In this document: positions 1 to 6,694 of the stretch, piece after piece
How the letters are laid out: each line of letters begins with the position of its first letter
Numbering within the stretch: the first letter of the stretch is position 1
NCBI GenBank assembly: GCA_017504435.1
Contig: JAFVRD010000053.1
Coordinates: forward strand, 166,884 to 230,883
Reading direction: 5' to 3'
Length of the DNA: 64,000 bases
Source: Lentisphaeria bacterium
Lineage (GTDB): Bacteria; Verrucomicrobiota; Lentisphaeria; Victivallales; Victivallaceae
Program-made: the position numbers and the translations under genes
Notes under the pieces: generated by a model
Database searches by the model: none
Told to the model about the DNA's origin: nothing
Seen by the model: the letters and a program-made list of their open reading frames with translations, nothing else

Positions 1-111
1 TGCGTCAAACATGTAAAGATCTCCGTTATCCAGCTCCAGTACCCATGAAGTGTGGTGACGATCCGGTTTTGGTTCGGTACCGGAAAGCGAACCGAGGATA
101 TGTATTTTCAT
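1..111 (-). CDS. MBL-fold metallohydrolase, N-terminus only (cut by window edge)
   Basis: The 37 codons read from the ATG at 109-111 to the window edge give a start like MKIHILGSLSGTEPKPDRHH. It closely matches the N-terminus of the complete MBL-fold protein at 877-1731 (GSCSGTEPMPGRHHTAW versus GSLSGTEPKPDRHHTSW), so the two are paralogues. Unlike that copy it has no signal peptide. Its ATG overlaps the TGA of the upstream gene (108-785) as ATGA, which implies translational coupling. The metal-binding HxHxDH motif would lie outside the window, so activity cannot be judged. Confidence 0.75.
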   Translation of the reverse strand, partial: MKIHILGSLSGTEPKPDRHHTSWVLELDNGDLYMFDA

Positions 112-785
112 GGTAATGGGGTGATTTTGAGATTTTTGATTGTAATAACAGTATCGGGTTTTGCCAGCAGGAATTCTCCTGACATTGCGATGACCCGGAC
201 ATTTTCACATTTGCCGCGCTGCAGGATATCGGTTTTGCCGTTGAAAGAGAATTTCGGAGCTGCACCGCAGATCGCATCAATGGTGACATCGAGCCATTCA
301 CCGTTTTTTGTAACTGCGCCGCGGACATATTTTTTTGCAGTTCCGTCAAAATAGCGCAAATCTCTGGTATCGCCGCGCAGCATCAGATTGACCCCGCCGG
401 CATAGATGCTCATGCGATTGTATTGTTTGCGGTCACTTTTGTTGCGGGCAAAGAAGCTGTCGGCTTTGATGCTGAAAGAGAGTTGGAATTTCTCCATTTT
501 GGGGATATTGAGCCGGATGGCGAATTTGGCTTCTTTATCGCCGTTTTCAGGTTTGATGACCAATTCATGTTTCGGGTTTATTTCGATAAAGGTTTTGACG
601 ATCGCATTTTTTTTGCCGGGGACGAATAGTTTTTTGACCGGTTTGGCATCCGTGAAAAGAGCTTCTCTGAGTTCATCCGGTTTCTGTGTGGAAAATTGCA
701 CTCCGGGCTGGGCGTTGTTAAGGTCAAACGCCGCGGCAGTTCCGAGCATCAGGACGGTGCCGGCAAATACAAATAAACGTTTCAT
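108..785 (-). CDS. Secreted LamG-like protein of unknown function
   Basis: A 225-residue protein with a clear signal peptide (MKRLFVFAGTVLMLGTAAA). The mature part is beta-rich. Residues about 140-200 contain a pattern (RYFDGTAKKYV ... GEWLDVTID ... FSFNGK) that resembles the FYDRSAKKWY / LTWELPG / INGK elements of the LamG-like domains encoded at 25-31 kb, so a jelly-roll glycan-binding or scaffold role is a reasonable guess. No catalytic motif is recognised. It has its own promoter (827-854) and is coupled by an ATGA overlap to a cytoplasmic MBL-fold gene downstream, so the pair is probably co-expressed. Function is unknown. Confidence 0.8.
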   Translation of the reverse strand: MKRLFVFAGTVLMLGTAAAFDLNNAQPGVQFSTQKPDELREALFTDAKPVKKLFVPGKKNAIVKTFIEINPKHELVIKPENGDKEAKFAIRLNIPKMEKFQLSFSIKADSFFARNKSDRKQYNRMSIYAGGVNLMLRGDTRDLRYFDGTAKKYVRGAVTKNGEWLDVTIDAICGAAPKFSFNGKTDILQRGKCENVRVIAMSGEFLLAKPDTVITIKNLKITPLP

Positions 786-826
786 GAAATCACCTCAAAT
801 TTCAATATTTTCAAGTGTCTTTGGCT

Positions 827-854
827 AATATACAGCCGGTTGGTATTTTTGCAA
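827..854 (-). promoter_or_regulatory. Sigma-70-type promoter for the 108-785 gene
   Basis: On the minus strand TTGCAA (849-854) and TATATT (827-832) are separated by 16 bases, about 45 bases upstream of the ATG. The elements and spacing are identical to the three rRNA-type promoters at the right end of the window. Confidence 0.7.
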
Positions 855-876
855 GGTTGAAAGAGTTGAAAGCTCC

Positions 877-1731
877 TCAAAATTCAATAAACATCGCATC
901 TTCGGCAAATACCGGTTTACTGCCCCATGCTTTGGCGGTGCGCTGCATGGATTCCTCCGGATGGTTGAGAATATCTCTGCCGTGATGGACAAAGACCAGT
1001 TTCCGTACGGTCCATTTGGAATTGCCGCGGATGCGTCCGGCGATTTCCCAGGGGTGGTGGTGACCGGTTTCGACCAGCAGGATATCGCAATCGCTCAGAA
1101 AGGGATCAAGTTCATCAATATGCTTCATATCTCCGGAAAAGACGATTTTTTTATTTCCGGCAAAAATCCGGTAACTGTAAGAGAGCCATGCCCCATCCGG
1201 AGCCGGTTTGCAGTGTTTATTGCGGAGGGCTTCCACTTTGATCGTACCGTCATCAAAAATGATTCCCGGCTGTACCGGTATAGCTGATACGCATCTGCGG
1301 TAACCTTTTTTCCCTTTGCCGCCGAAATCCAGTGCATTGACCATAGCATCCAGCTGTTGCGGCTGCGGGGTATAAACCGGCAGGGGGGAGACGTCGGGTT
1401 TGCGTTTGAAGCGGACAGCGACTTTGTTGCGGGTCCAGAGCAAATGGGACAAGCCGTTGACATGGTCAAAATGCGGATGTGAAATGAATATCGCCCGCAG
1501 TTTCAGCAGATCGATATTATTGACACTGGCAGTATGGGCGCAATTCTCTCCGGCATCAAATTGATAAAGTCTGCCGCCGGTTTCCAGTGTCCATGCGGTA
1601 TGGTGACGTCCGGGCATCGGTTCAGTGCCGGAACAGCTGCCCAGAATGCAGATACGGTTGAGTTCTGCTGCATGGAGGTTGACCCAAAACAATGCCGCAG
1701 CCGCGAATAAAAAGGAAGTCGTCTTTTTCAT
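877..1731 (-). CDS. Exported MBL-fold metallohydrolase (RNase Z-like superfamily)
   Basis: A 284-residue protein starting at the ATG at 1729-1731. The longer in-frame start at 1791 would put 20 residues ahead of a good signal peptide (MKKTTSFLFAAAALFWVNLHA) and is not preferred. Metallo-beta-lactamase hallmarks are present: FISHPHFDHVNGL (HxHxDH, two-metal site), VFSGD, LLVETGHHHPW and LVFVHHGRD near the C-terminus. This arrangement is that of RNase Z/PhnP-like hydrolases, but an exported copy would not act on tRNA, so the substrate is unknown. It follows the 900-residue gene at 1812 in the same direction and is separated from it by a hairpin (1759-1803). A paralogue without signal peptide starts at 111. 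Confidence 0.85.
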   Translation of the reverse strand: MKKTTSFLFAAAALFWVNLHAAELNRICILGSCSGTEPMPGRHHTAWTLETGGRLYQFDAGENCAHTASVNNIDLLKLRAIFISHPHFDHVNGLSHLLWTRNKVAVRFKRKPDVSPLPVYTPQPQQLDAMVNALDFGGKGKKGYRRCVSAIPVQPGIIFDDGTIKVEALRNKHCKPAPDGAWLSYSYRIFAGNKKIVFSGDMKHIDELDPFLSDCDILLVETGHHHPWEIAGRIRGNSKWTVRKLVFVHHGRDILNHPEESMQRTAKAWGSKPVFAEDAMFIEF

Positions 1732-1758
1732 ACAGATGAGCTCGTTGAAAGATTGATC

Positions 1759-1803
1759 ACGATACAGAAACCGGTTGTATTGAACCGCCAATTCCTGTAT
1801 CGT
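1759..1803. terminator. Nested hairpin between two minus-strand genes
   Basis: ACGATACAG (1759-1767) and CTGTATCGT (1795-1803) are perfect 9-base inverted repeats. Between them CGGTT and AACCG can form a second stem. There is no T-tract on the minus strand, so this is more likely an attenuator or mRNA-stability element between 1812-4514 and 877-1731 than a full terminator. Confidence 0.4.
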
Positions 1804-1811
1804 AATATGGG

Positions 1812-4514
1812 TTATCTGATTTTGTTGCGCTTCATCATTTCCAGCAAAGTCGGGCGCAGCGGGCGTTTGGCTTTGGCGGGCATGAGGGTTTGGTTGTTCA
1901 GACCGATTTTTGCGAATTCTTTAGTATCCGGCAACCGGCCGTAATACGGATAAGCGGCATCCAAAGCGTTGAGTACGGCGAGGGTGATGTTTTTGCCGTC
2001 ACCGGCGGTTTTTGCAATCACCCGGATGGTGTTATCCTCTGCGAATGCCCGACCGGACTGGTAAGACTTCAATTCATCCGGAGCGACTTCCATTTTGATG
2101 ACCACCGCATCGGCACCGGGGGTGCCGTTGATGACCGGTTCGGCGTATGAACCGGATTTCTCCTGCGTATAGAATCTGACCCATTCGGCAATACGTTCAG
2201 CTTCATTGCGCAACTCCTGCGGAGTTTGGATAAAGAGTTTCCGGGCGCCGGCTTTGGCGGGCAGATCAAATGCGGTGAGAGTTTCTTTGTCCAATTCTGC
2301 GGCGGAGAAGCGTGGGTATTCCACCAACGAGAGGGTGGCGGTCAGCAAATTCGCCGCCTGCACGTCGCTTTCCCATTTCGTGGAATCGAGTGTATATTTG
2401 ACCGGTTCACCGTTTTTGAAACGCAGAGTATCTTCAAGGCAGCTGATCCGCACCTGTGCGCCGGGTTCGCTGCGGAAAAATCCGGCATCAGCCTGAAAAC
2501 GTTTGGTGGTTTTGAATTGGAAACGGTGGAATGGGGCTTTCCCGGCTTCTGCAACCAATTCACCGGCAGCGGTCAGCTGCTCTTTGGCATCGACCAGCGC
2601 GCAGACTTTAAGGATCTTGTATGAACGGGGTTCCAGCGAAATTTCAGCGATAGTGCCCCGGGAATCGAGAACTGATGTCACCGGCGAGTTGGCACTTCCG
2701 GAGATCAGTGCCGCACGGTTGTCCCAGTAAGCGGCGGGAAATTCCACTTTGAATGAGTGTGCTTTGTAATCTGGATTGATCAGTACGATACTGGCACCGG
2801 AGCCTTTGCCGTAGCGTGCGGCAAGTATATTTTCCGGAACGGTGACAGCGGGGGAGGGCTGCCAGCCCTGCCGGACAAGATCGACCAGTACCGGTACGGC
2901 ATCCATAATATTTTTCACGCCGACCGAGGGCATCCACGGAGCCGGAATACCACCCCAGTAAAAACTGAGGAAAAGGATATTGTCCATGACCTGCCGGTAA
3001 GCATCTTGAGCTTCAGCTTTGCTCATATCATCCCAGTCGATCCATTTGAGCCGTCCGGGTGAGGCATGTTTGTGCCAGGCCACGGCTTTGGGAGAGCCGA
3101 GGCGTGCACGCATGGCTTCGATACGGAGCAGGCGTTTGGGATCTCCCATGGGGTGTCCTTCATAGAGAGCACTGTCGGCGCGGACGCCGATCATGTACGG
3201 GGAAACGAGTTTGAAATTGACGGCATTCGCCATTCTTTCGTTTCCGGAGAATTGTTTACGGGCATGGTCGAGCAGAGCGGAAATACCGGCGGCTTCGATG
3301 ACCATGGGTTTGCCTTTTTCAAAACTTTTCGGGTAGGTGTTTTTGAATCCGGCATTTTCTTCACCGATCTGGCGGTGGGCGAAGCAGGAATCCCAGCCGA
3401 TACCTTTGGCGGCGGGGAAATCTTTGGGAATGGTGGTCAAGCTCTGTTTGAATAATTCACCGTAACCGGTTCCCCACGGATAAATGCCATAGATGACATC
3501 CATGCTCCAGCAGCGGCGTTTGGTATTTTCTTTAGCATATTCGATACCGGGGAAGTGATCTTTCCAGATGCTCCATTCGGTCCATGCCACGTTGAGATAC
3601 CACATCGGAGCGACACTCTGGAATCCGGATGGTGCGAGGCGGCGGGTGATATTGTCGCGGTGGGCCTGCACGCGTTCTTTGGAATAGTTTCTCCAACCGA
3701 CAGACCATTTGTCGGAAATTCCCCAGTCACCGGCGCGGACAAACGGTTTGTAGCACCACTCCCAGCAGCCGCGGCCGCCGTAGTAACGGCGGAGGAGATC
3801 GCTGGGAAACTTCACATCAAATTTGTTCGGGGTCCAGTACATATATGAGGCTTCGCCGGAAATAACATCTTTGGAAATTCTGTCTGCCGGCATATAGGCG
3901 TTGGGAAAAAGGTCATACCAGTGCTGGATGACATCGTGATAATCGTATTTCGCCCGGGTGGCGGCAGCGGTGAAACCGGCTTTGAATTCGATACCCGGTT
4001 CCAGATAGACCGGCAATGCCACGGTCAGGAACTGCTTATCGCCTCGCCGGGTAACAAATGAATCGACTCTGCTGGCAAGGAGCATCGGGTCAAGACCGAG
4101 GATAAGTGCGGTATTTTTGGCAATGGCGGCATTGGCTGGGAACCAGGTGGAGAGTATTTTGTCCGCCGGGTCAAACTTCAGAGAATTGTCATTGACATAG
4201 CCGTTCCACCACCGGTAATTGTCAAACGGGATCTCCGCGGTGGCGGTCACCCGGAGAAATTGCGGTTTGGCAGCATTGTTTTTCAGGGTGATTTTCAAAT
4301 CAGTTCTGGCATCTCCGGTTTTAGCGGAGTGCGTGACGGCGACTTTGGCGGGGGTCACGGTTTGATAAGTTTCCTCTTCTCCGGGTTTGGAGGTCAATTG
4401 TTCGATGTACCAATTGATTTTTACCGGCTTCGGCAGGAGTGCGGATCGCAATTCCGCTCCGGCTGCTGTTATCGTTCCGAGCAGGAGGAGCGACAGAAAA
4501 AATACTTTTTTCAT
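1812..4514 (-). CDS. Large secreted glycosidase-like protein (900 aa)
   Basis: Starts with a clear signal peptide (MKKVFFLSLLLLGTITAAGA). Residues about 25-200 look like a beta-sandwich. About 220-560 are rich in Trp/Tyr/Asp and read like a TIM barrel (WEWCYKPFVRAGDWG, SMDVIYGIYPWGTGYG, KGIGWDSCFAHRQ near residue 373, FLSFYWGGIPAPW). A C-terminal stretch (about 770-880; LAVLNALDAAYPYYG) recalls the small alpha/beta domain found in several glycoside hydrolases. The same overall architecture and ending occur in the 918-residue protein at 42741-45497, so these are distant paralogues. No GH family is assigned and the catalytic acids are not proven. It has a consensus promoter (4575-4603) and lies downstream of two pseudopilin genes. 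Confidence 0.7.
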   Translation of the reverse strand: MKKVFFLSLLLLGTITAAGAELRSALLPKPVKINWYIEQLTSKPGEEETYQTVTPAKVAVTHSAKTGDARTDLKITLKNNAAKPQFLRVTATAEIPFDNYRWWNGYVNDNSLKFDPADKILSTWFPANAAIAKNTALILGLDPMLLASRVDSFVTRRGDKQFLTVALPVYLEPGIEFKAGFTAAATRAKYDYHDVIQHWYDLFPNAYMPADRISKDVISGEASYMYWTPNKFDVKFPSDLLRRYYGGRGCWEWCYKPFVRAGDWGISDKWSVGWRNYSKERVQAHRDNITRRLAPSGFQSVAPMWYLNVAWTEWSIWKDHFPGIEYAKENTKRRCWSMDVIYGIYPWGTGYGELFKQSLTTIPKDFPAAKGIGWDSCFAHRQIGEENAGFKNTYPKSFEKGKPMVIEAAGISALLDHARKQFSGNERMANAVNFKLVSPYMIGVRADSALYEGHPMGDPKRLLRIEAMRARLGSPKAVAWHKHASPGRLKWIDWDDMSKAEAQDAYRQVMDNILFLSFYWGGIPAPWMPSVGVKNIMDAVPVLVDLVRQGWQPSPAVTVPENILAARYGKGSGASIVLINPDYKAHSFKVEFPAAYWDNRAALISGSANSPVTSVLDSRGTIAEISLEPRSYKILKVCALVDAKEQLTAAGELVAEAGKAPFHRFQFKTTKRFQADAGFFRSEPGAQVRISCLEDTLRFKNGEPVKYTLDSTKWESDVQAANLLTATLSLVEYPRFSAAELDKETLTAFDLPAKAGARKLFIQTPQELRNEAERIAEWVRFYTQEKSGSYAEPVINGTPGADAVVIKMEVAPDELKSYQSGRAFAEDNTIRVIAKTAGDGKNITLAVLNALDAAYPYYGRLPDTKEFAKIGLNNQTLMPAKAKRPLRPTLLEMMKRNKIR

Positions 4515-4568
4515 AACATTTATCCTTTTCTTTAGTTAGAATGAAATATGTCTATTATGTATGGTATC

Positions 4569-4585
4569 TGATGAATTATACATCA
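4569..4585. promoter_or_regulatory. Possible operator over the -10 box
   Basis: TGATGAATTATACATCA is a 5+7+5 inverted repeat spanning the TATAAT of the promoter for 1812-4514. A protein bound here would block RNA polymerase. The repressor is unknown; no regulator gene lies in this locus. Confidence 0.35.
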
Positions 4586-4603
4586 TCAACATAAATTTGT
4601 CAA
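4575..4603 (-). promoter_or_regulatory. Perfect consensus sigma-70 promoter for the 900-aa secreted protein
   Basis: On the minus strand TTGACA (4598-4603), a 17-base spacer and TATAAT (4575-4580): an exact match to the canonical bacterial promoter, about 60 bases upstream of the ATG at 4514. An inverted repeat TGATG-N7-CATCA (4569-4585) covers the -10 element and could be an operator. Confidence 0.8.
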
Positions 4604-4638
4604 CCGCAGAAAAGGATTTTTTGGAAAATTTTTTTCTT

Positions 4639-5628
4639 TTACCAACTTGTTGCCGGGGAACCGGTGTTTTTGATGTTGAACCCGGTCCATTGAACTGCCG
4701 CAGTACCGATACGCAAATCGTAATAAGGCAGATCCGGTCTGGTGATCGTCCGGCTTTCCACGTGACCATCTACAAACAGGATATTCAGCTGTTTGCTCAT
4801 ATGGCGTGCATGCGGTTCGCCGATGTCATCTTTATTATCCCTGCGGGCATAAGTTGTGCTGTGATAGAGACGGCAGGCACCATGAAATCTGCCATCAGTA
4901 TATCTTTTATAAGTATCCATCATGCAAAACATTTTTTGCGGGTGCAGAATATCGCCGGGTTTTAATGCTGTTTGGCTGGTCAGTCCTGTGACACCAGCAG
5001 CTTCATCCTCATGATCAAATCCTTTGGCGAATCGACCGGAGCCGCAGGTGGAATAAACATATCCGTAGCCGGTGTATGCAATATTTCCTTCGGCATTGGT
5101 ATATTTTGCCTGATCCCGGTTGGAACCGTCACTGTCGGGAAAATCCACCTGCAGAGACGGACACTCAAATGTTTGCAAACTGACTCCGAGATATTGATTG
5201 AAATATCCGGTCCAACTTACTGACTTGTTAAGTTTTTTCTTGGACCAGCCGGTATACATATAAATAGGCAAATAACCATTTTCAGTGACGTAAATGTGAA
5301 ATGCTCCTCCGAGCTGTTTCATGTTATTGGTACAGTTGGACATTTTCCCCCGGTCACGGGCCTGTTGCAATGCCGGCAGCAGTATTGCGGCAAGAATCGC
5401 GATAATCGCGATCACAACCAGAAGTTCAATCAGCGTGAACGCTGATTGAGTGAAGATGTGAAGGTGTGAAGAGCATTTTTGACCGCTGTCAAAAATGCGT
5501 GAAGTGCGCCCTTGCGGGCGTAAGGATGTGTCGTTTTTATAAATTATTTTGAGGTAATAAAACGGCAAAACCCTAACTTTACAAGCCGCACTCACCAACA
5601 GTTCAATAAGGGTAAAATGCTTTTTCAT
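4639..5628 (-). CDS. Pseudopilin (DUF1559-like) with duplicated prepilin motif
   Basis: A 329-residue protein beginning [13 protein letters not shown]. After a 59-residue basic insert the prepilin motif is repeated ([27 protein letters not shown], residues about 61-87), followed by the usual ARDRGK...CTNNMKQLG helix. The C-terminal part has the ADGHVE-like ending of this family ([13 protein letters not shown]). Such proteins resemble type II secretion pseudopilins and are abundant in PVC bacteria. The insert matches one in the pseudopilin at 31477-32496 in length and sequence and is absent from the neighbour at 5644-6504. The gene sits 15 bases after that neighbour and is probably in the same transcript. 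Which FTLIE copy is cleaved by prepilin peptidase is unknown. Confidence 0.85.
   Translation of the reverse strand: MKKHFTLIELLVSAACKVRVLPFYYLKIIYKNDTSLRPQGRTSRIFDSGQKCSSHLHIFTQSAFTLIELLVVIAIIAILAAILLPALQQARDRGKMSNCTNNMKQLGGAFHIYVTENGYLPIYMYTGWSKKKLNKSVSWTGYFNQYLGVSLQTFECPSLQVDFPDSDGSNRDQAKYTNAEGNIAYTGYGYVYSTCGSGRFAKGFDHEDEAAGVTGLTSQTALKPGDILHPQKMFCMMDTYKRYTDGRFHGACRLYHSTTYARRDNKDDIGEPHARHMSKQLNILFVDGHVESRTITRPDLPYYDLRIGTAAVQWTGFNIKNTGSPATSW
5426..5616. repeat. 177-nt in-frame cassette with three hairpins, copy 1
   Basis: The segment between the two FTLIELLV coding stretches (about 5440-5616) plus the junction hairpin. Hairpins: TCAATCAGCG/CGCTGATTGA with a TGAA loop (5426-5449); GCATTTTTGAC/GTCAAAAATGC (5473-5498); CGCCC-TTGC-GGGCG (5507-5520). 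The second copy is at 32291-32481, in the same position of another pseudopilin gene and of the same length. The first 50 or so bases of the two copies are identical. The cassette carries no stop codon and no ORF of its own beyond the pilin frame. Confidence 0.75.
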
Positions 5629-5643
5629 AAAAACTTCGCTAAA

Positions 5644-6504
5644 TCAGTATGAAGCTCCCATACTCGGGAGCGAACCGGTGTTGTTCAGATCCCAGCCGGT
5701 CCACTGCACAGCGTGCGCACCTCTTCTGAGAGTGTAATACGGATTGGCAGGATATTCAATATCCCGGAACTCCACATGACCGTCACCGAATACAATATTC
5801 AATCCTTTGTTTTTCAGATGCCGGGCATGCGGCATGCCGACTGCACCGTCGTATTTCGACTCTCCGGACGGATAAGAGGATTGTTCATAGTATTGGACCC
5901 GGTAAGAGCCGCGGACAGGTCCGTTTACACCCAAATGTTTGACATAAGTATCCATAGCAAAAAACATTTTGTCTGCATATCTGATGTCGGAGACTTTACG
6001 TACCGTCCGGTCAGTGGCGTGGTCTGTGCCGTTATACATGTATTCAACAGTTGTACCTCGGACATGTCTGCCGCTGCCGGCACATTCGTACGTATAGCCG
6101 TATCCGGTCCACAGCCGGCTTCTGTTGTATGTGGCGTGTTCTGCATTTTGATCAAAAAGCTTGTTATCACGCGAATAAGTTGCCTGCAGCGATGGGCAGA
6201 CAAATGAATTCGGGGCTGCCAGTTTGGTGTCAACAAAGTACCCGGTCCAATCATAAGCTTTGTCGGCTCTGGCGCGGGTCGGTGCGACGATACCATAAGG
6301 GATGCAATGTTCAGTTTGCTGCATGTAGGTGTTGTATGCGGTTCCGAGCTGTTTCATGTGGCCGGTGCACTGCGATTGTTTACCGCGTTCGCGAGCCTGC
6401 TGCAATGCGGGCAGCAGCATGGCAGCAAGAATGGCGATGATCGCGATCACCACCAGCAGTTCGATAAGGGTGAACGAATGATGATATGATTTTGAAATGG
6501 TCAT
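5644..6504 (-). CDS. Pseudopilin (DUF1559-like), no insert
   Basis: A 286-residue protein. The ATG at 6502-6504 is chosen because GGGAGG lies 8-13 bases upstream; an upstream in-frame ATG at 6528 lacks such a site. A short leader [10 protein letters not shown] precedes [32 protein letters not shown], the class III/pseudopilin N-terminus with the transmembrane helix. The C-terminus carries [15 protein letters not shown], typical of this family. It is similar along its length to the product of 4639-5628 but lacks the 59-residue insert, so it shows what an uninterrupted gene looks like. First gene of a two-pilin transcript read from the promoter at 6547-6575. Confidence 0.85.
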   Translation of the reverse strand: MTISKSYHHSFTLIELLVVIAIIAILAAMLLPALQQARERGKQSQCTGHMKQLGTAYNTYMQQTEHCIPYGIVAPTRARADKAYDWTGYFVDTKLAAPNSFVCPSLQATYSRDNKLFDQNAEHATYNRSRLWTGYGYTYECAGSGRHVRGTTVEYMYNGTDHATDRTVRKVSDIRYADKMFFAMDTYVKHLGVNGPVRGSYRVQYYEQSSYPSGESKYDGAVGMPHARHLKNKGLNIVFGDGHVEFRDIEYPANPYYTLRRGAHAVQWTGWDLNNTGSLPSMGASY

Positions 6505-6537
6505 TTTGCAGTACCTCCCATGGAACACTGTTGATTA

Positions 6538-6554
6538 TGTATATTAAGTATACA
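6538..6554. promoter_or_regulatory. Operator-like inverted repeat at the pilin promoter
   Basis: TGTATATTAAGTATACA is a perfect 6+5+6 inverted repeat that covers the TATACT -10 element of the pilin promoter. The position fits a repressor site; the regulator is not identified. Confidence 0.45.
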
Positions 6555-6575
6555 CAATGAATGTGCTTTTGTCAA
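6547..6575 (-). promoter_or_regulatory. Sigma-70 promoter for the pseudopilin pair
   Basis: On the minus strand TTGACA (6570-6575), 17 bases, TATACT (6547-6552), about 43 bases ahead of the ATG at 6504. Divergent from the promoter at 6624-6652. Confidence 0.75.
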
Positions 6576-6623
6576 GTGCTTTATCGGGAAAAAATGAGAT
6601 TGTTTGCGTAAAATACCGGAATT

Positions 6624-6652
6624 TTGCAAAATTTGCCAATGTGGTGTATATT
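6624..6652 (+). promoter_or_regulatory. Sigma-70 promoter for the WecA-like fusion gene
   Basis: TTGCAA (6624-6629), 17 bases, TATATT (6647-6652), followed by an AAGGAG ribosome site ahead of the ATG at 6695. Confidence 0.7.
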
Positions 6653-6694
6653 ATTTAAATGTGTGTGGTGTGCAATCTTCATTAAGGAGTTGTT

